Shown in pieces: positions 12,891 through 24,536 of a DNA stretch of 64,000 nucleotides; positions within the stretch are counted from its first letter, which is position 1, and each line of letters begins with the position of its first letter. Below the pieces are notes generated by a model that saw only the letters and a program-made list of their open reading frames with translations, was not told the origin of the DNA and did not search any database. The position numbers were made by a program, and so were the translations under genes. The stretch comes from Isoetes taiwanensis (Eukaryota; Streptophyta; Lycopodiopsida; Isoetales; Isoetaceae), in assembly GCA_021234155.1 (NCBI GenBank), contig JAJEKV010000002.1, forward strand, positions 10,153,655-10,217,654, read 5' to 3'.

Positions 12891-13976
12891 TCTATTTCTA
12901 ATTTAGTTTCTTGCGCAGTACTAGTGTACTATACCGGATTGCTGGACACAAGGATGGTGGGCGGATGGTTGCAAGCTCACTTTAAACGGCTGAGGATCTT
13001 GCATTTTTAGTCCATAAAGTTCTCGGGTAATAATTTCTTTCTCCTCATGTTTGATGCGCCAACGGTGGTGGAGAGAGTAGTGGAAAGAGGTGTTGACCTC
13101 ATGTGGGGGAATTATCTGATTTATCAGCATTACACTTCTGGTGTAAGTGCCCGATCCCTGTCGGCCTTGAAGATTCCTTGTTGGTTTTAGGTGCTAGATC
13201 TTCCGGCGGATATGCTGCTGCCTGAATTTATGATTGCAATTGCCAACGGGATCGCAGGACATATCTCTTACTCCATAGCTCGGGCGCCCAAGATCTGTGT
13301 TGCTTTACTGGCAGACAGTCCATTGCCTCCTTCGGTGACTAGGAGCGGAGATTGGTACTTCCAGTTTTCCCTCAGGCTATTGAATGGTGCGGAGATTCAA
13401 AGAATGTTTCTCCCCATTCAAATCTTCGCAAGCTCACTTCCAGAGCATAGGCCCGCCTCGATGCCAGTGGTTCTATGGGAAACGATGCAGGCCCCACTGC
13501 AGACTCTACCGGTATAGAAGTCGCCTCTAGCTAGATCTCAGCCGGAGGTTGGATCCGTCCCAGGTAGGCCACACCAGTGTAGTGCAGACACCGTGCCAAT
13601 AGCTGACCCAGTGAGACAAGAAGGCGTGGACCCATCGGTGACCTCTGATGTGGTCGCTCAGAAGTTGCTTCATATTCAACAGCTTCAGGAGTTAGTGAAG
13701 CAGTCGCAGTCCCAATACTTGTGCCCAGGCCTGGCACACGGTCTGGCATTGCAGCCATCGGAGTCTGATTCAGCGTCCAACCAAGGCTCCTCGGAGGGGA
13801 TGGCATTTGACAAGGTGGCGCGGGTGCATTCCTGGGTGGACGAGGCGAATTTCGCTACATATGTCACTCTCACTGATAACCCACTTGCACGTGCCATATG
13901 ACTCAGATCATGGCCCCAGTTTGCCAGTGCGACGGGGACGGAAGGAAAATCAGCGTAAGAATCCCTCTTCCCAGTA

Positions 13977-14420
13977 GTGTATATGGACAAGAAGATTTTG
14001 AACTGGAATGTCCGAGGGGTTTGCTCGTCGTCTAGTAAGAGAATGAGAGTGGCGTTGGCCGTTCGCAAGATGGACCCAGATATCTTGTGTCTCCAAGAAC
14101 ATAAGTGTCACAAGGGTGACACCCGTGCTCTTCTGCACATGTTTGGCCCGCAATACGCTGCCGCAATTTCCATCTCAGGGGCTTCTAAATGTGGGTCTGC
14201 CACTGCGTGGAAAATGCATGTTCATGTAACATTTACCCCAATTGCCGACCGTTGGGGTAGATGGGTTATCTTCAAGTGGCGGGAGGATCGACACGAGTGG
14301 GGGATTGTGAACGTCTACGCCCGCAATAGTGCACGGCAAAGGGGGGCATTGTGGGCGTCGTTGCGGCACAAGGTCACTTCTTTGGGGATCGATGTGGCCT
14401 GGCTTCTCTGGGTGATTTGA
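13977..14420 (+). CDS. LINE endonuclease fragment
   Basis: The 147-codon frame starts just after a short leader and encodes the first half of an EEP-type endonuclease. ILNWNVRG supplies the first catalytic Asn, and the Glu of LCLQEHK the metal ligand. It runs to WGIVNVYA and then stops early; the rest of the domain continues in other frames. The intact enzyme nicks target DNA to prime reverse transcription. Confidence 0.8.
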   Translation: MYMDKKILNWNVRGVCSSSSKRMRVALAVRKMDPDILCLQEHKCHKGDTRALLHMFGPQYAAAISISGASKCGSATAWKMHVHVTFTPIADRWGRWVIFKWREDRHEWGIVNVYARNSARQRGALWASLRHKVTSLGIDVAWLLWVI

Positions 14421-15299
14421 ACATGGTCGAGACCATTCATGGCCGAGGAGCGGAAGTGGTACAGGGTTTTGAGTGAGAACAATAGTTAAAGTTATTAGAT
14501 TCTCTGCATTTGGCAGAGTCGTCGGGTGACTCCACATTTACTTAGTGTAATCAATGGACTGGAGCGGAGCGAGCATATGCTCGACATGATAGATGCTATG
14601 TCAATACCCTAGCAACGGACCTAGTACCTCAGTTCAAGCGGCAAAACATTTTGTCTACTGCAGTCTCTGACCATTTTCCTCAGTTAATTTCCCAGGGTTG
14701 GTGTGCAGTCAGGCTGGCGCGTACAGTGTTCAAATTAAATACGAGTTACCTGAAGGATGCTGATTTCTCCTGGGGATGCCGGAGATCTGGTTTCGTACCT
14801 TTTGGGATAACTCTGGGATGTCAGGAATGGTGAAGGCCTTGGCTGAGTTCAAGTCATTCGCAAAGTCGTGGGGAAGTTGGAGAGCATAGCAAGAACGGAG
14901 GCGTTAGATGCTTTGTATCACAAACTGGAAGCCCTCAGACTTCAGCCTTCCAATGGTGTGCAGGAAAATGAGATACTGCGTCTCATTGCAGCGGATGAGT
15001 CTAAGAGGCCGCTTAGGCAAGGGTGAAGGTGGGGATCACGTGGCTACGGGAAGGGGACACCAATTCTCGAATGTTCTTCAGGGCTGCAAGTCAGAAGAAA
15101 TATGCAGCATCAATGTCGTCATTAGCATTGCCTGATGGCCCAATTCTTCCTTCGCCTACAAATATTAAACATGCTGCCTTTCATCATTTCCCCCACTTCT
15201 TCCAGGAAAAGAGGTATTAGTACATCGATGTTATGAAGGAAATTGTGTTCAGTAAGGTTTCATGCAAGGTGTCAACGGATAGGAGGCAGACGTTACAGC

Positions 15300-16482
15300 T
15301 TCCACTCACGAGGCAGGATCTTGAGGAGGCTTGCCGCGCATTGACCCCTCATAAATGCCCAGGTCTAGATCGCATTCCTATGGAGTTCTTCTAAAAATAT
15401 TGGGAATGGGTAGGGGATTCAGTGTTGCAGACTTATCAAGATCTGCTCAGGGCAGAGTCGCTAGACTATAGACTCAACACTGGATGCACCTTGCTAATTT
15501 CGAAGGTGAAGGATCCATCTATCATTTCTGGCGTTCGATTACGCTTCTGTCGGTGGTATACAAGATAATTGCGAAGGCCCTTTCGCCCAGACTTCAAGTT
15601 GTCCTAAAGGATGCTATTAATCCTATGCAATCTGGCTTCATCCCGGGTAGACATATTCTCAATAACATAGCGGCGGCATTTGAGGGCATCCATTGGTGCG
15701 CGCAGAACAGGTCAGCAGATAGTGTATTTGAAACTGGATTTTGTGAAGGTGGGACTTTCTGAAGAGGATGATGTTAGTCTTTGGGTGTGGTAAGAGCTTT
15801 ACAGTGGTGGCTCTAAAACTCCTAACGTCTGCCAGAGCCACCGTCCTCTGTCATGGCGAGTCTTCGCCGATCTTTAGGGTGGGCCTTGGAGTTCGCCAAG
15901 GATACCCATTGGCCCCCTACCTATTCACCATTGTTGCAGAAGCCCTCTCGCAGTTGCTGAACTCAACGATGGAGGCGGGTGTCATAGAGGGGTTACGGAT
16001 GGCGGACGGGTCACCACAGATTGGAAGTCAGTACGCCGATGATTCCTTCCTTTTTTTACAGGCCGATGAAAGGAATTTGAAGTGGACGAAATGTTCGACG
16101 TTGTGGCCGTCAGCAGAGCCATGTTGTCTCACTTTCCTTGGCCAACGCAGCCGCAAGGCAGATGCTCTAGCCTCCTGGGTATCCCCTTTGGCATCGACAT
16201 TTCGGCGGCAGGTATTTGGGAGGATATTTCGTAGGCCTGTGTCGACACCTTAATTGGTGGAAAGGTGGAAAACTCTCCATGGCCAGCAGGATCACAGCAG
16301 CGAAGTCGGTTTTATGCTCCACGCATATTTATATGGCGTCTATCATTTTTGCGCCAGAGAACAAGATTCGAGAAATTTCCTCTTTGATCCGTAACTTTGT
16401 ATGGGGAGGTAATGAGGAAGGGGCAGTGGTTAAGGCTGCGTCGTGGAAATGTGTGCGGCCCAACACTATGGGAGGCCTGTGA
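15300..16482 (+). pseudogene. LINE reverse transcriptase, frameshifted
   Basis: Three overlapping frames together cover RT: 15484-15762 has the palm entry SGFIPGRHILNN, 15768-16253 has RQGYPLAPYLF and YADD (16031-16042), and 16216-16482 has the region after the palm. At least two frameshifts separate them, so no active enzyme can be made. Confidence 0.85.
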
Positions 16483-17098
16483 TTTCCAAGTTCATTTTTG
16501 CAGTACTCGAGAATGAGCTGGACTCGCCTGCATGGTTCTGCTTCATCAATCACTGTCTCATTTGGTAGTTTTCCATAAGCCTGTTGTCCTTGCGCGGCTT
16601 TCTTCTGTATTATTCGTGGATATCAGGCTATATGTCAGTGCCTCTCCTTTTCTGAAGGGGCTCCTACGAGCATGGGAGCAAGTTCGCCCGTTATTTGTGA
16701 TTGACGCTTCGAGTTGTATCTAGTTAGCATCATCGCCATGGTGGATCCCTCTTGGCTCGGGTGCATCACCTTTGGTGTTGGCATCATTTGTTGATCCTCG
16801 GGTTCAGCGCAGGTAGACACAACATGGGGTCTTGGCAGTGGAGGATTGGTATTTTGACGGACATCTGACGCCTTGGCAGTTTTTTCGTCACAGGTTTCGG
16901 CTTCAGGAACGAGATAGTGCTATCTGGGCTCGAGTGGCCAATGCTCTGCCGCTGAACCCTCCTCAAGGGATGGATCGAGTGTGGCAGTGTCATCCGAAGG
17001 TCGAACTCAAACTTTGTGAAGTCTTGTTATGAGCTTCTGGCAATTCAGGATGAGCTGCCCCCCTCGGACGACTGGGGTCTACAGGTACCAGAAGATGA

Positions 17099-17623
17099 TT
17101 GGAGCAAAATCTAGAGATGGGTATGGAACCCAATTTCGCCCCCAAGGCTCGTGTGTTGTTGTGGCAGATAGTGCACCGATCCTCGAGGGTGAACACGTGG
17201 GTTCACAGGATAAAACCATTTATTAGCGACTTGTGTCCAATGTGCAGTGGCTGTGCTGAGACCTTGGAACACTGCATGTTCCTGTGTACAGAGATCCAAC
17301 CCTCATGGCATTGGCTCCAGCGCCTCTTTCATACCTCTCTCCGTAGTCAAGAGGTTCTTTTAGGGATGTATCCTAGCAGGTGGTCCCAGGTTAAGAGACT
17401 CGCCTTCCATCTGTGTAAGGCCTGGCTATTGTGGCTCATATGGAAGTGTCGATGCATGAAGGTTTTCAGGAATGAAGAGATGCAACCTGGTGCATTGATC
17501 TCTCAGTTGAGGTACAAATTATACCTCTCCTACCTGGCATCCCCTCGGAAAGAGCAGTTCAGGGCTGCTATTTTGGAAAGAACCCTCCTTATTGCAGACA
17601 GTAACGGCGTGTTCATTCCCTGA
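17099..17623 (+). CDS. LINE C-terminal zinc-binding domain
   Basis: A 174-codon open frame encodes the RT-associated zinc-binding domain of plant L1-like elements: a W-rich lead, CPMCSGC at about residues 49-55, ETLEHCMFLC, then W-rich helices. It is the longest surviving frame of the element and ends 140 nt before the A-rich tail. Confidence 0.8.
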   Translation: MEQNLEMGMEPNFAPKARVLLWQIVHRSSRVNTWVHRIKPFISDLCPMCSGCAETLEHCMFLCTEIQPSWHWLQRLFHTSLRSQEVLLGMYPSRWSQVKRLAFHLCKAWLLWLIWKCRCMKVFRNEEMQPGALISQLRYKLYLSYLASPRKEQFRAAILERTLLIADSNGVFIP

Positions 17624-17760
17624 GTCGTAGGTAGGTTTACGAGTGATCCGGGCTGTCGCTCAAGCGTGGTCGCTCGGGCATGCGTACCCCTATATCGATC
17701 TTCTTGTACTTTATTTCTTACTAATTAATTAATTTGATCCTAAAATAAAAATAAAAATAA

Positions 17761-18751
17761 CTAGCAAAAAGGCACGCCAGAGGCCATAGAAAGTAAAGGC
17801 GCAAGATAAGCCTTTACTGTCTAAATTAGATCTGAAAAAATAATTGAGATATTTTGTATTAGCGCAAAAATGTATTGAAGTTTATTATCCATGGTCGAAA
17901 TAGCGTATGTTGTTTATATGATGCTCCTCCGTTTAAGATACCAGTATTTCTTAGTTTTGGAAGGGCAAGATATTAGGTTGTTGTAGCCATCTTTTATTGT
18001 ATGGTAAAGGTTTATGTAATGTCTTTCGATTTCATTTGCCTTTTTCTTGCTTTTGGTTTCTTCTAAATGGTCGATGTGGAAGTTCTTTTCTTACGGTTTG
18101 TACTTGTGGATGTCTTTGTAAACCAGACTATTGATCAGATATGCCCATGGTGCTTTCTACATTTATAAAAAGGGGCCTCACAATTCATCATGTGCTGGAA
18201 ATAGATTTTGCATAAATATTACGTTGAAAGCTAGAATAGTTTATTTCTCTCTTTTTGCTCATTTATAGATTACAACAATTAATCCTTTTTCTGCACAAAT
18301 ATAAATTCCAGGCATGAAATGTCCGCAGAGTTTGCTAGGGACTTATCTTGAATGCGATGGCAGTTGAGGGGGACTTATCTTGAATGCGATGGCAGTTGAG
18401 GAATCTGCTGTTGTTCTTTTAATTGCCACATATTTTATCTATGTATAGTACCCCCCGTTTAAATTAACTGATTTTGAAAAACCAATTTAGACCAATCAGA
18501 AAGAGCATCATTGCATATAATCCAATACTTCTCTTCTATGCTGACTCATTTATAGAGTCCAGTTAATTTTTCACCGTGCTTTACATCAGAGGCCTACCAT
18601 TTAATATGTTTCTAATTGTTCCATTGGGACTCCTCCACATTGATTTCAGACCAAACCCTTTTACACGTGCCTCATCTGCATATTGCAGTGTATTAAGAGA
18701 AAGAAAAAAGTGGCACAAGACTAAAATGTAGATGAAAAGAAATTAAGATAC
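17761..18751. other. No gene; short tandem duplication at 18338-18401
   Basis: AT-rich spacer between the LINE tail and the IDH fragment. A roughly 33-bp unit containing ACTTATCTTGAATGCGATGG is present twice in tandem. The later exons expected for IDH were not found here. Confidence 0.6.
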
Positions 18752-19266
18752 CAGGTGTAATTGTTGCGCAGTTCACAGCAGCATGATACCTGCAAGACAT
18801 TTCATTAATTAAAATTCACCTTCTATTATAGTTGGTTTACCTACACCATATAACGGAACTAATGCAACATGAAGTCGAATTACTTCCAAAATCAGGTTAA
18901 CAAAAAAGGGTAGTATTCTTACTTCAGTGTAGCTTCTGCACTTTCAACAGTCACTTTATCATCAGTGGCATCACGGTTGGGAAGGCCAAGGTCAAAATAA
19001 TTGATATCCGTATCAAGGAATAAGCTGCATAAAACGACCAAGGACTATAAATACCATATCCAAAGCTGTCAACTGCTAAATTTGTACTTGTTCATAGTGA
19101 CAAGAGCAACTGCAGAAAGAAAGAGACTTGCTGCAGCCTTAGGACTTTCTGAATTGCCACAACAGGCTAAACCTGACAAACAAAATTGTAGTACCTAACG
19201 TACCTTGTCCTTGGATCATTTGCCATCAACAATAGGATTTTTGACCTTGGTCTTTTCACATGCCAT
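18752..19266 (-). pseudogene. NADP-isocitrate dehydrogenase, first three exons
   Basis: The first exon begins at ATG 19266 and encodes MACEKTKVKNPIVDG before a stop and a GT donor at 19203. The second (19024-18923) encodes [19 protein letters not shown] and SAEATLK. The third (18789-18752) encodes YHAAVNCATITP. These are the N-terminus, large-domain strand and substrate-side segment of plant cytosolic NADP-IDH, which converts isocitrate to 2-oxoglutarate with NADPH. Exon boundaries match the family. The first exon lost the MDGDEMTR segment and has an in-frame TGA; no further exons follow. It is a partial, dead genomic copy, not a retrocopy. Confidence 0.85.
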
Positions 19267-20140
19267 GGTTCCGAATGCTTTCAATCCAAAACGCCTAAGA
19301 CCAAGCCTGTAGCTCAAATAGTTACATCTGTTCTCAAACATGTTTGGACTGATGAAAGTTGGAAGGACAAAGGTATACCATATCACATAAAGAAACCCGC
19401 CAACGAGGTCCACACTAGATAGATATCTTGTCAACAAACCAACAGAAGTAGATAACACAGAAACACTCATAGAACTTTTTTCTACTTAATGTTCTTGCTG
19501 GCACTGCAGATGAGACAAATGGCTCCCAAGATATACCGGATTCTTCTCTATATTACCTTTCACTACAGAAGACCAAACTGAATTTAACAAAACAAATAAA
19601 TGCTCCTAGGATGAAAATCAAAGTAGCCAGCAAATGTAAAATAATATAATGTTATACCTCTTGTTTCATTGCTAGATATGAAACCTTCTTTATTGGTGAT
19701 GGAATGACCATTCCTAATCTAGTCAATGATCCTACTATATTCTGCAGAGAACCTTGAGTTTTTTGAGAAGCAAGTGCACGGGATGAAGATGAGATTCAGA
19801 CCTACAAATAACCGAGAAAAGAAGCATTGTATACTGACTGATTTACTATAAGCATGTATTCGCGTTAAGGCAAACGATTATCAATAAGGATGGAGAGCAT
19901 AGACAATGCGAACACTAAAATACCTCTTTTTGCGTCTGGTTCTATGGGTGATTGTGAGTTGATTCAATGGCTTCTTGATAGGCAACTCAATGTTTGGGAC
20001 TTCTGCATAGTATTTGTCGTCCTGGCACAATAACCTACACTTCTTATTGAACATTTGTTGTAAGTTGACATACAATATCATGTCACTGACATTGCAATAA
20101 CCAAAATGAAGGCCACACAGATCTGCAACCAGATACTGTT
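19267..20140. other. No recognised gene
   Basis: AT-rich DNA with short frames only. Part could be the 5' flank of the copied IDH gene, as it lies upstream of its start codon, but no promoter element is clear. Confidence 0.5.
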
Positions 20141-20149
20141 GTGTCTATT

Positions 20150-20656
20150 TGCAGCATGAAATCCATGGACAAGGCAAACCTTAAAAGCATGCAGCAGTTT
20201 GCATCTTTAAAGCATATGGATGTGTTGGATGGCATCTTAGACCAAGGTAGAGAATTACATTCAAAGATCAGAGAAAAGGGATTTAAACAACTCCAACAGA
20301 AGATGGAAAGTTAGCCGGTAGATGTATTGAAACATACGAGGATGAACTAGAAGGTGGAATTGAAGGTGATGTGAAACAAGACATAGACTCTGGAATCTGG
20401 GTACACATGTAGATTCCACAAGCTTGTTTCATGAAAGAAGTTGATATGGTTCTCCATTTTGAAAGATCTACTTCCGAAAAGGTACCTGATAATGTATCAA
20501 AAAGCAGTGCAAAATGTGATTGCACGTCTCATGGGCCTTGAGGATATGCCACAAGAAACCACTGTCCCACATCCAAAGCAGGTCTCTGCTGGGGAAAAGA
20601 CTCTTCAGGGATTATTTCATTACAATCCTCCTGAGGTTGTAGATAAAGAGAAATAA
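20150..20656 (+). pseudogene. TRM/LONGIFOLIA-like fragment
   Basis: The plus strand encodes, with frame changes, a stretch ending HSKIREKGFKQLQQKM (about 20215-20310) and then NVIARLMGLEDMPQE (about 20512-20556). The second block is the RLMGLE signature of TRM/LONGIFOLIA (DUF3741-type) proteins, which recruit TON1 and phosphatase to plant microtubules. A frame change lies just before the motif. The sequence at 20190-20330 and 20440-20530 recurs at 21160-21206 plus 23255-23370 and at 23763-23847, so this is one copy of a duplicated block. The first part also resembles the DQGRELH helix of PPR proteins, so its assignment is less sure than the RLMGLE block. Confidence 0.6.
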
Positions 20657-20825
20657 CACTGCTTTCAAGTAGCTTCGCAATACTAAGGGCAAGCAAGACA
20701 AGCTGAATATAGACATTTTTGCAACCAAAATGCCCAAAAGAATGGCTTCGTCTCTTCTAACTTACAACATGAAGTTCAAGGTCGTCCATGTTCAGATTCG
20801 TTTTCGGTTGTTGGGATGAAGTTCG

Positions 20826-21206
20826 GTGATGTTACGCACATTACGTCTGAGACATCTACCCGCGATCTCTATAGAGGCCACTATTAGCACCTTGCAGAAA
20901 TGCAGACAAGATAGGAACTTGGAGCATGCCAAGGGGATTCACAACCACATTTGCAGAAATAGATTGCAACCACATTCAACAGTGGGTAATTATCTTGCTT
21001 ATGTTTGTTGAATGTGGTAGTGTTACTGATACCCAGCAAGTTTTTAACAAATTATCTCATCATAATGAACATGCCTGGACATCTCTCATACAAGGGCATA
21101 TTGTTTGTAGACAACCACTGCATGCTGTCGATTTGTACCAAAAAATGCAAAAAATACCACAAGGCAAACCTTAAAAGCATGCAGCAGTTTGCATCTTTAA
21201 TGTATA
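20826..21206 (+). pseudogene. PPR-protein fragment
   Basis: Two overlapping frames, joined by a frameshift near 20995, encode pentatricopeptide repeats: ISTLQKCRQDRNLEHAKGIH, then LVECGSVTDTQQVFNKL-like and HAWTSLIQGHI blocks, and LYQKMQ. This is the start of a P/L/S-type PPR array of the kind used in organelle RNA editing, a very large family in ferns and lycophytes. The reading frame is lost near 21170, and the Helitron begins at 21207. Confidence 0.75.
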
Positions 21207-23254
21207 CTAGGAACGGTGCCCAGCGTTGCTGGGCATAAGCTCATAACCTATAAATGATACACTACAGTGATGAGAGAGGCAAGCATGAATAACCTAGAAG
21301 TACTCCATTGTTAAAGTAATTAAACCGAGGATTTCTCTTTCCCCTTTGCCATTTTGCTTTATACTCAAAAGGCTTTTATACTTTTGCTTTTTCCTTTTCC
21401 TCGTACGTATTTCCTTTTCTTCTTTTCTTTTTTTTCCTCTTTTCACTTTCAGTTTTCTTGATAAACTTTTTCCTTCCTCTTTCCCTCATTTCTCCACCCT
21501 TTTCCTCTTTTCCTTTTCACCATGCTTTTTTCCTTTTTCCCCTTCATTTTCTTTTGACTCTTCCATTGTCTCATAACCTTTCTACACATTTTTCCTCTTT
21601 CCTTTTCTCTTGTACCCATTTTTCTTTTTTTTCCCACCCTTTCTTTCTTCCCCCTTTTTTTCCCTCTCCTTTTTTTTGCTTCCGTTTTGCCTTTCTTCAC
21701 TCTTCCTCCTTTTCTCGTGATCTTTCGCCCTTCCCTTTTCCCATTTCCCTCTTCCCCTTTTTCTCGTGCACTCTTTTCCAGGTTCGCTTTCACCCTTTTC
21801 ATCTGTCCTTTTCTTTTTCCTTTCCCTTTCCTTTGTTCCCTTTCTTGTTCCCCTTTTTCCCTTCCTGGTCCTCATCTTTTCCTTTTTTCTCCTCTCTCAA
21901 CCCTTTCCCTTTCCATCTTCCCCTTTTCCAATGCCCTTTCGCTCCCCTTTTCCATTTTCCTTTCCCTTTTCTTTTTCCCATGCCATTTTTCCCTTCCCTT
22001 TTCCTCTTTCCTCAACGGTTCACTCTCCCCTTTTTTCCTTCCCTTTTTCCCCTTTTTCCATGCTCTTTTTAACTTCCTTTTCCCCCTCTCTTTACCGTTT
22101 CCCGTTCTCTATCCCTATCCCTTTTCTTGATGGAGTTTTTTTTTTTTCCTTTTTCTCAACCCTTTTCCTCTTCTCCTTTTTGTCGTGCCTTTTTTTACCT
22201 TTCCTTTCCCCTTTCCCCCTTCATTTTCTTTTCACTTCCTTCTTTCCATGCCTTTTTCAACATCTCTCCTTTCCCTCTTGCCTTTTTTCCCCTTTTTCCC
22301 ACCCTTTTTCTTTTCCTTTTTTTTTTTCTCTTGCCCTTTTCCCATGCTTTTTTTCCACTTTCCTTTTCTTCTTTCTTTCCCTTTTTTCCTGTACCCTCCT
22401 TTCCCTCATGCCCTTTTTCCCATGTTCCCTTTCCACCTTTCTGCCTCCCTTTTTTATTTTCCTTTCTCTTTTCCATTTTCCCATGCTCTCTTTCTATTCC
22501 TTCTCCGCACCCTTTTCTTGTTCTCCTTTTTCCCCTTCCTTTTTCCTCCTTTCCCTTCCCTTTCGTCCTCCCTTTTTCCCTCCTTTTTTCTTTTCCCTTT
22601 TCCTTTCCCTTCTTGCATGCCATTTTTCCCTTCTCTTTTCCCTCTTCTCACCCTTTTCTCTCTTCCCCTTTTTCCACCTTTTTCTTTTCCTTTTTTTTCC
22701 ATGTTTTTTTAAACATCCTTTTCCCTTTCTTCACCCTTTCCCTCTTTCCCTTTTTCCCGTGCTCTTTCACCCATCTCTTTTCATTTTCCTTTCTCTCTTC
22801 CCTTTTTTTTTTTGGTGCCTTTTTTCCCGGGCTCCCTTTTCCTTCTTCTTTTTTTTTCATTTCCCTTTTCCCATGCGCTTTTCCCCTTCTCTTTACTCCA
22901 CCCTTTTTCTGTTACCCTATCTCCCTTCGTTTTTCCTCCTTTTCCCACCCTTTGCTTCTTTTTCCCTTTTTCCTCTCGTTTTCCCCCTTTTTCTTTTTCT
23001 TTTTCTTTTCCCTTATCCCTTTTCCCATGCCATTTTTTCCTTTTTTTTTTCTCCCTTTCCTCACCCTTTTCCACTTCCCCTTTTTCCCATGCCTTTTTAC
23101 CCTTTCACGTTCCCCTCTCCTCAAGACATCAAAACATGACCAATCATAGTGGTCAAAAGTCGTGCGATAAATCTCTGCCTTTGGATGCACTTAGATGATC
23201 TCGGTCATTCAAATTAGGGCTTGATACAACACGCTAAAACATTATAATATAAGA
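21207..23254 (-). mobile_element. Polypyrimidine-core Helitron (minus strand)
   Basis: On the minus strand the 5' end is TCTTATATTATAATG at 23254, preceded by A. The 3' end is a GCCCAGC-AAC-GCTGGGC hairpin (21234-21218), then ACCGTTCCTAG ending at 21207, then T. The plus strand from about 21328 to 23112 is an almost uninterrupted C/T tract made of degenerate CCCTTTTTC words. Between the tract and the 5' end lies a conserved flank with the AATTTGAATGG-type block also present at 39.2 and 44.1 kb. Long F/S/P-rich and K/G/E-rich frames in the tract are composition artefacts. The paralogous segment at 20.2 kb shows the empty site. Confidence 0.9.
21328..23112. repeat. 1.8-kb polypyrimidine tract
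   Basis: Almost all bases on the plus strand are C or T, with isolated ATG/CATGCC-like interruptions spaced a few tens of bases apart. The repeated word is roughly CCCTTTTTCCCATGCC, so this is a degenerate tandem repeat rather than a simple microsatellite. Such strand asymmetry can form triplex (H-DNA) structures. Confidence 0.95.
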
Positions 23255-23850
23255 TGGCTGTGGTGGATGGCGTCTTAGGCCAGGGTAGACAATTACATTC
23301 AAAGATCAGAGAAAAGGGATTTAAACAACTCCAACAGAAGATATAAAGTTAGCCGGTAGATGTATATCTGACCTAACCACACCTAGTTCTACTAATCAAC
23401 TTGTACTTACAAGAGGGCTTGTACTGCTCTCAAGAATACTCTGTGGAGGTGCAGGTAATTTGCTTGCAGTCTTGCAATGGTTATAATCTCCCTGTTGTGC
23501 TTCCACTTCTCCAAGATTATCAGCAGACCTGTAATTGTATAATAACGGAAATCAGTTAATGTAGGTTGTGAGGCTTGAATTTGTGGAGAAATATTATGGT
23601 TTATCAATACATTCAGAAGGAGAACAGAGTGAGACATTGAATTGAAATGGGCCAACAATATTGGAACTGTAGAACTTCATAAAACAGGCCTCTAGAGATG
23701 CATACATTAATAAGCATTACCACGTTTTGAGGCTTGCAGTGTACCATGGATGTTGATGTCTGTTCTCCGTTTTGAAAGATCTAGTTCCGAAAAGGTACCT
23801 GATAATGTGTGAAAAAGCAGTGCGAAATGGGATTGCACGTCTCAAACGAT
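23255..23850 (+). pseudogene. Second copy of the duplicated TRM/PPR-like block
   Basis: 23255-23370 continues, after the Helitron, the sequence interrupted at 21206, and parallels 20218-20330. 23763-23847 parallels 20440-20525 and includes the sequence just before the RLMGLE block, but the copy diverges after CGTCTC. Stops are frequent. It records a segmental duplication older than the Helitron insertion. Confidence 0.75.
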
Positions 23851-24217
23851 CTCGGTTTTGGAATTAGAAGCAACGACGAAGCCCTCCTATCCAACACGGA
23901 ATTAAAAAGGTGAAACAAGAAATCACCTCAACGTCAAGAAAGATTTATCGGTACAATATGTATTGCGGATTGAACGAAAGAAGCAATCGGACGAGCAAAA
24001 GCATAAAAAATAAAGGCTCGATGAAAGGAGAGAGTTATTTCGCGACCTTCTCCATCTCCGTGCCATTTTTAGCCAATTTTGTAATTTCCTCGGCCATTGA
24101 TTTGTAAAAGAGAGCATCTAAAGGTGCAGGACATGCCACCTCACATTTTGCTGCTTTGGAACTGCTACGTGGATAGCCTAGAATTGCAAGGAGGGTTGCA
24201 CGCTTGGTTAGGCTGGC
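23851..24217. other. No recognised gene
   Basis: Short frames on both strands (23910-24107 plus, 23923-24117 minus) without recognisable domains. Confidence 0.5.
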
Positions 24218-24221
24218 GTGC

Positions 24222-24536
24222 TAAAAATAAAAAGAAATAAAAATAAAAATAAAAATAAAAATAAAAATAAAAATAAAAATAAAAATAAAAATAAAAATAA
24301 AAATAAAAATAAAAATAAAAATAAAAATAAAAATAAAAATAAAAATAAAAATAAAAATAAAAATAAAAATAAAACTAAAACTAAAACTAAAACTAAAAAC
24401 AAAAACAAAAACAAAAACAAAAACAAAAACAAAAACAAAAACAAAAACAAAAACAAAAACAAAAACAAAAACAAAAACAAAAACAAAACAAAAACAAAAA
24501 CAAAAACAAAAACAAAAACAAAAACAAAAACAAAAA
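24222..24536. repeat. Hexanucleotide microsatellite (AAAAAT)n changing to (AAAAAC)n
   Basis: About 315 bp of six-base units. The left part is AAAAAT, the middle has ACTAAA-type units, and the right part is AAAAAC. The N/K-rich and F/L-rich frames across it are artefacts. It may have grown from a LINE tail, as A-rich tails occur elsewhere in the window. Confidence 0.95.

Larger units (their letters stand above)
12900..17760 (+). mobile_element. Near full-length L1-like LINE, decayed
   Basis: All parts of a plant L1-type element appear in order, broken by frameshifts. About 13030-13900 is an ORF1 region resembling DUF4283. 13977-14420 is the N-terminus of the apurinic-type endonuclease (NWNVRG and LCLQEHK motifs). 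15300-16250 is the reverse transcriptase, with SGFIPGRHILNN, VRQGYPLAPYLF and the catalytic YADD at 16031-16042. 17099-17623 holds the C-terminal zinc-binding domain (CPMC, ETLEHC). The element ends in an (AAAAT)n tail at about 17740-17760. The 5' edge is uncertain. Related truncated copies lie at 4.1, 27.0, 34.8 and 40.7 kb. Confidence 0.9.

Noticed and set aside
21346-23198. Long F/S/P-rich and K/G/E-rich reading frames (up to 457 codons)
   Set aside because: They arise from the pure C/T composition of the Helitron core, appear in many frames on both strands, and have no domain. The same applies at 37.8-39.3, 44.3-45.4, 46.7-47.7 and 56.7-57.2 kb.
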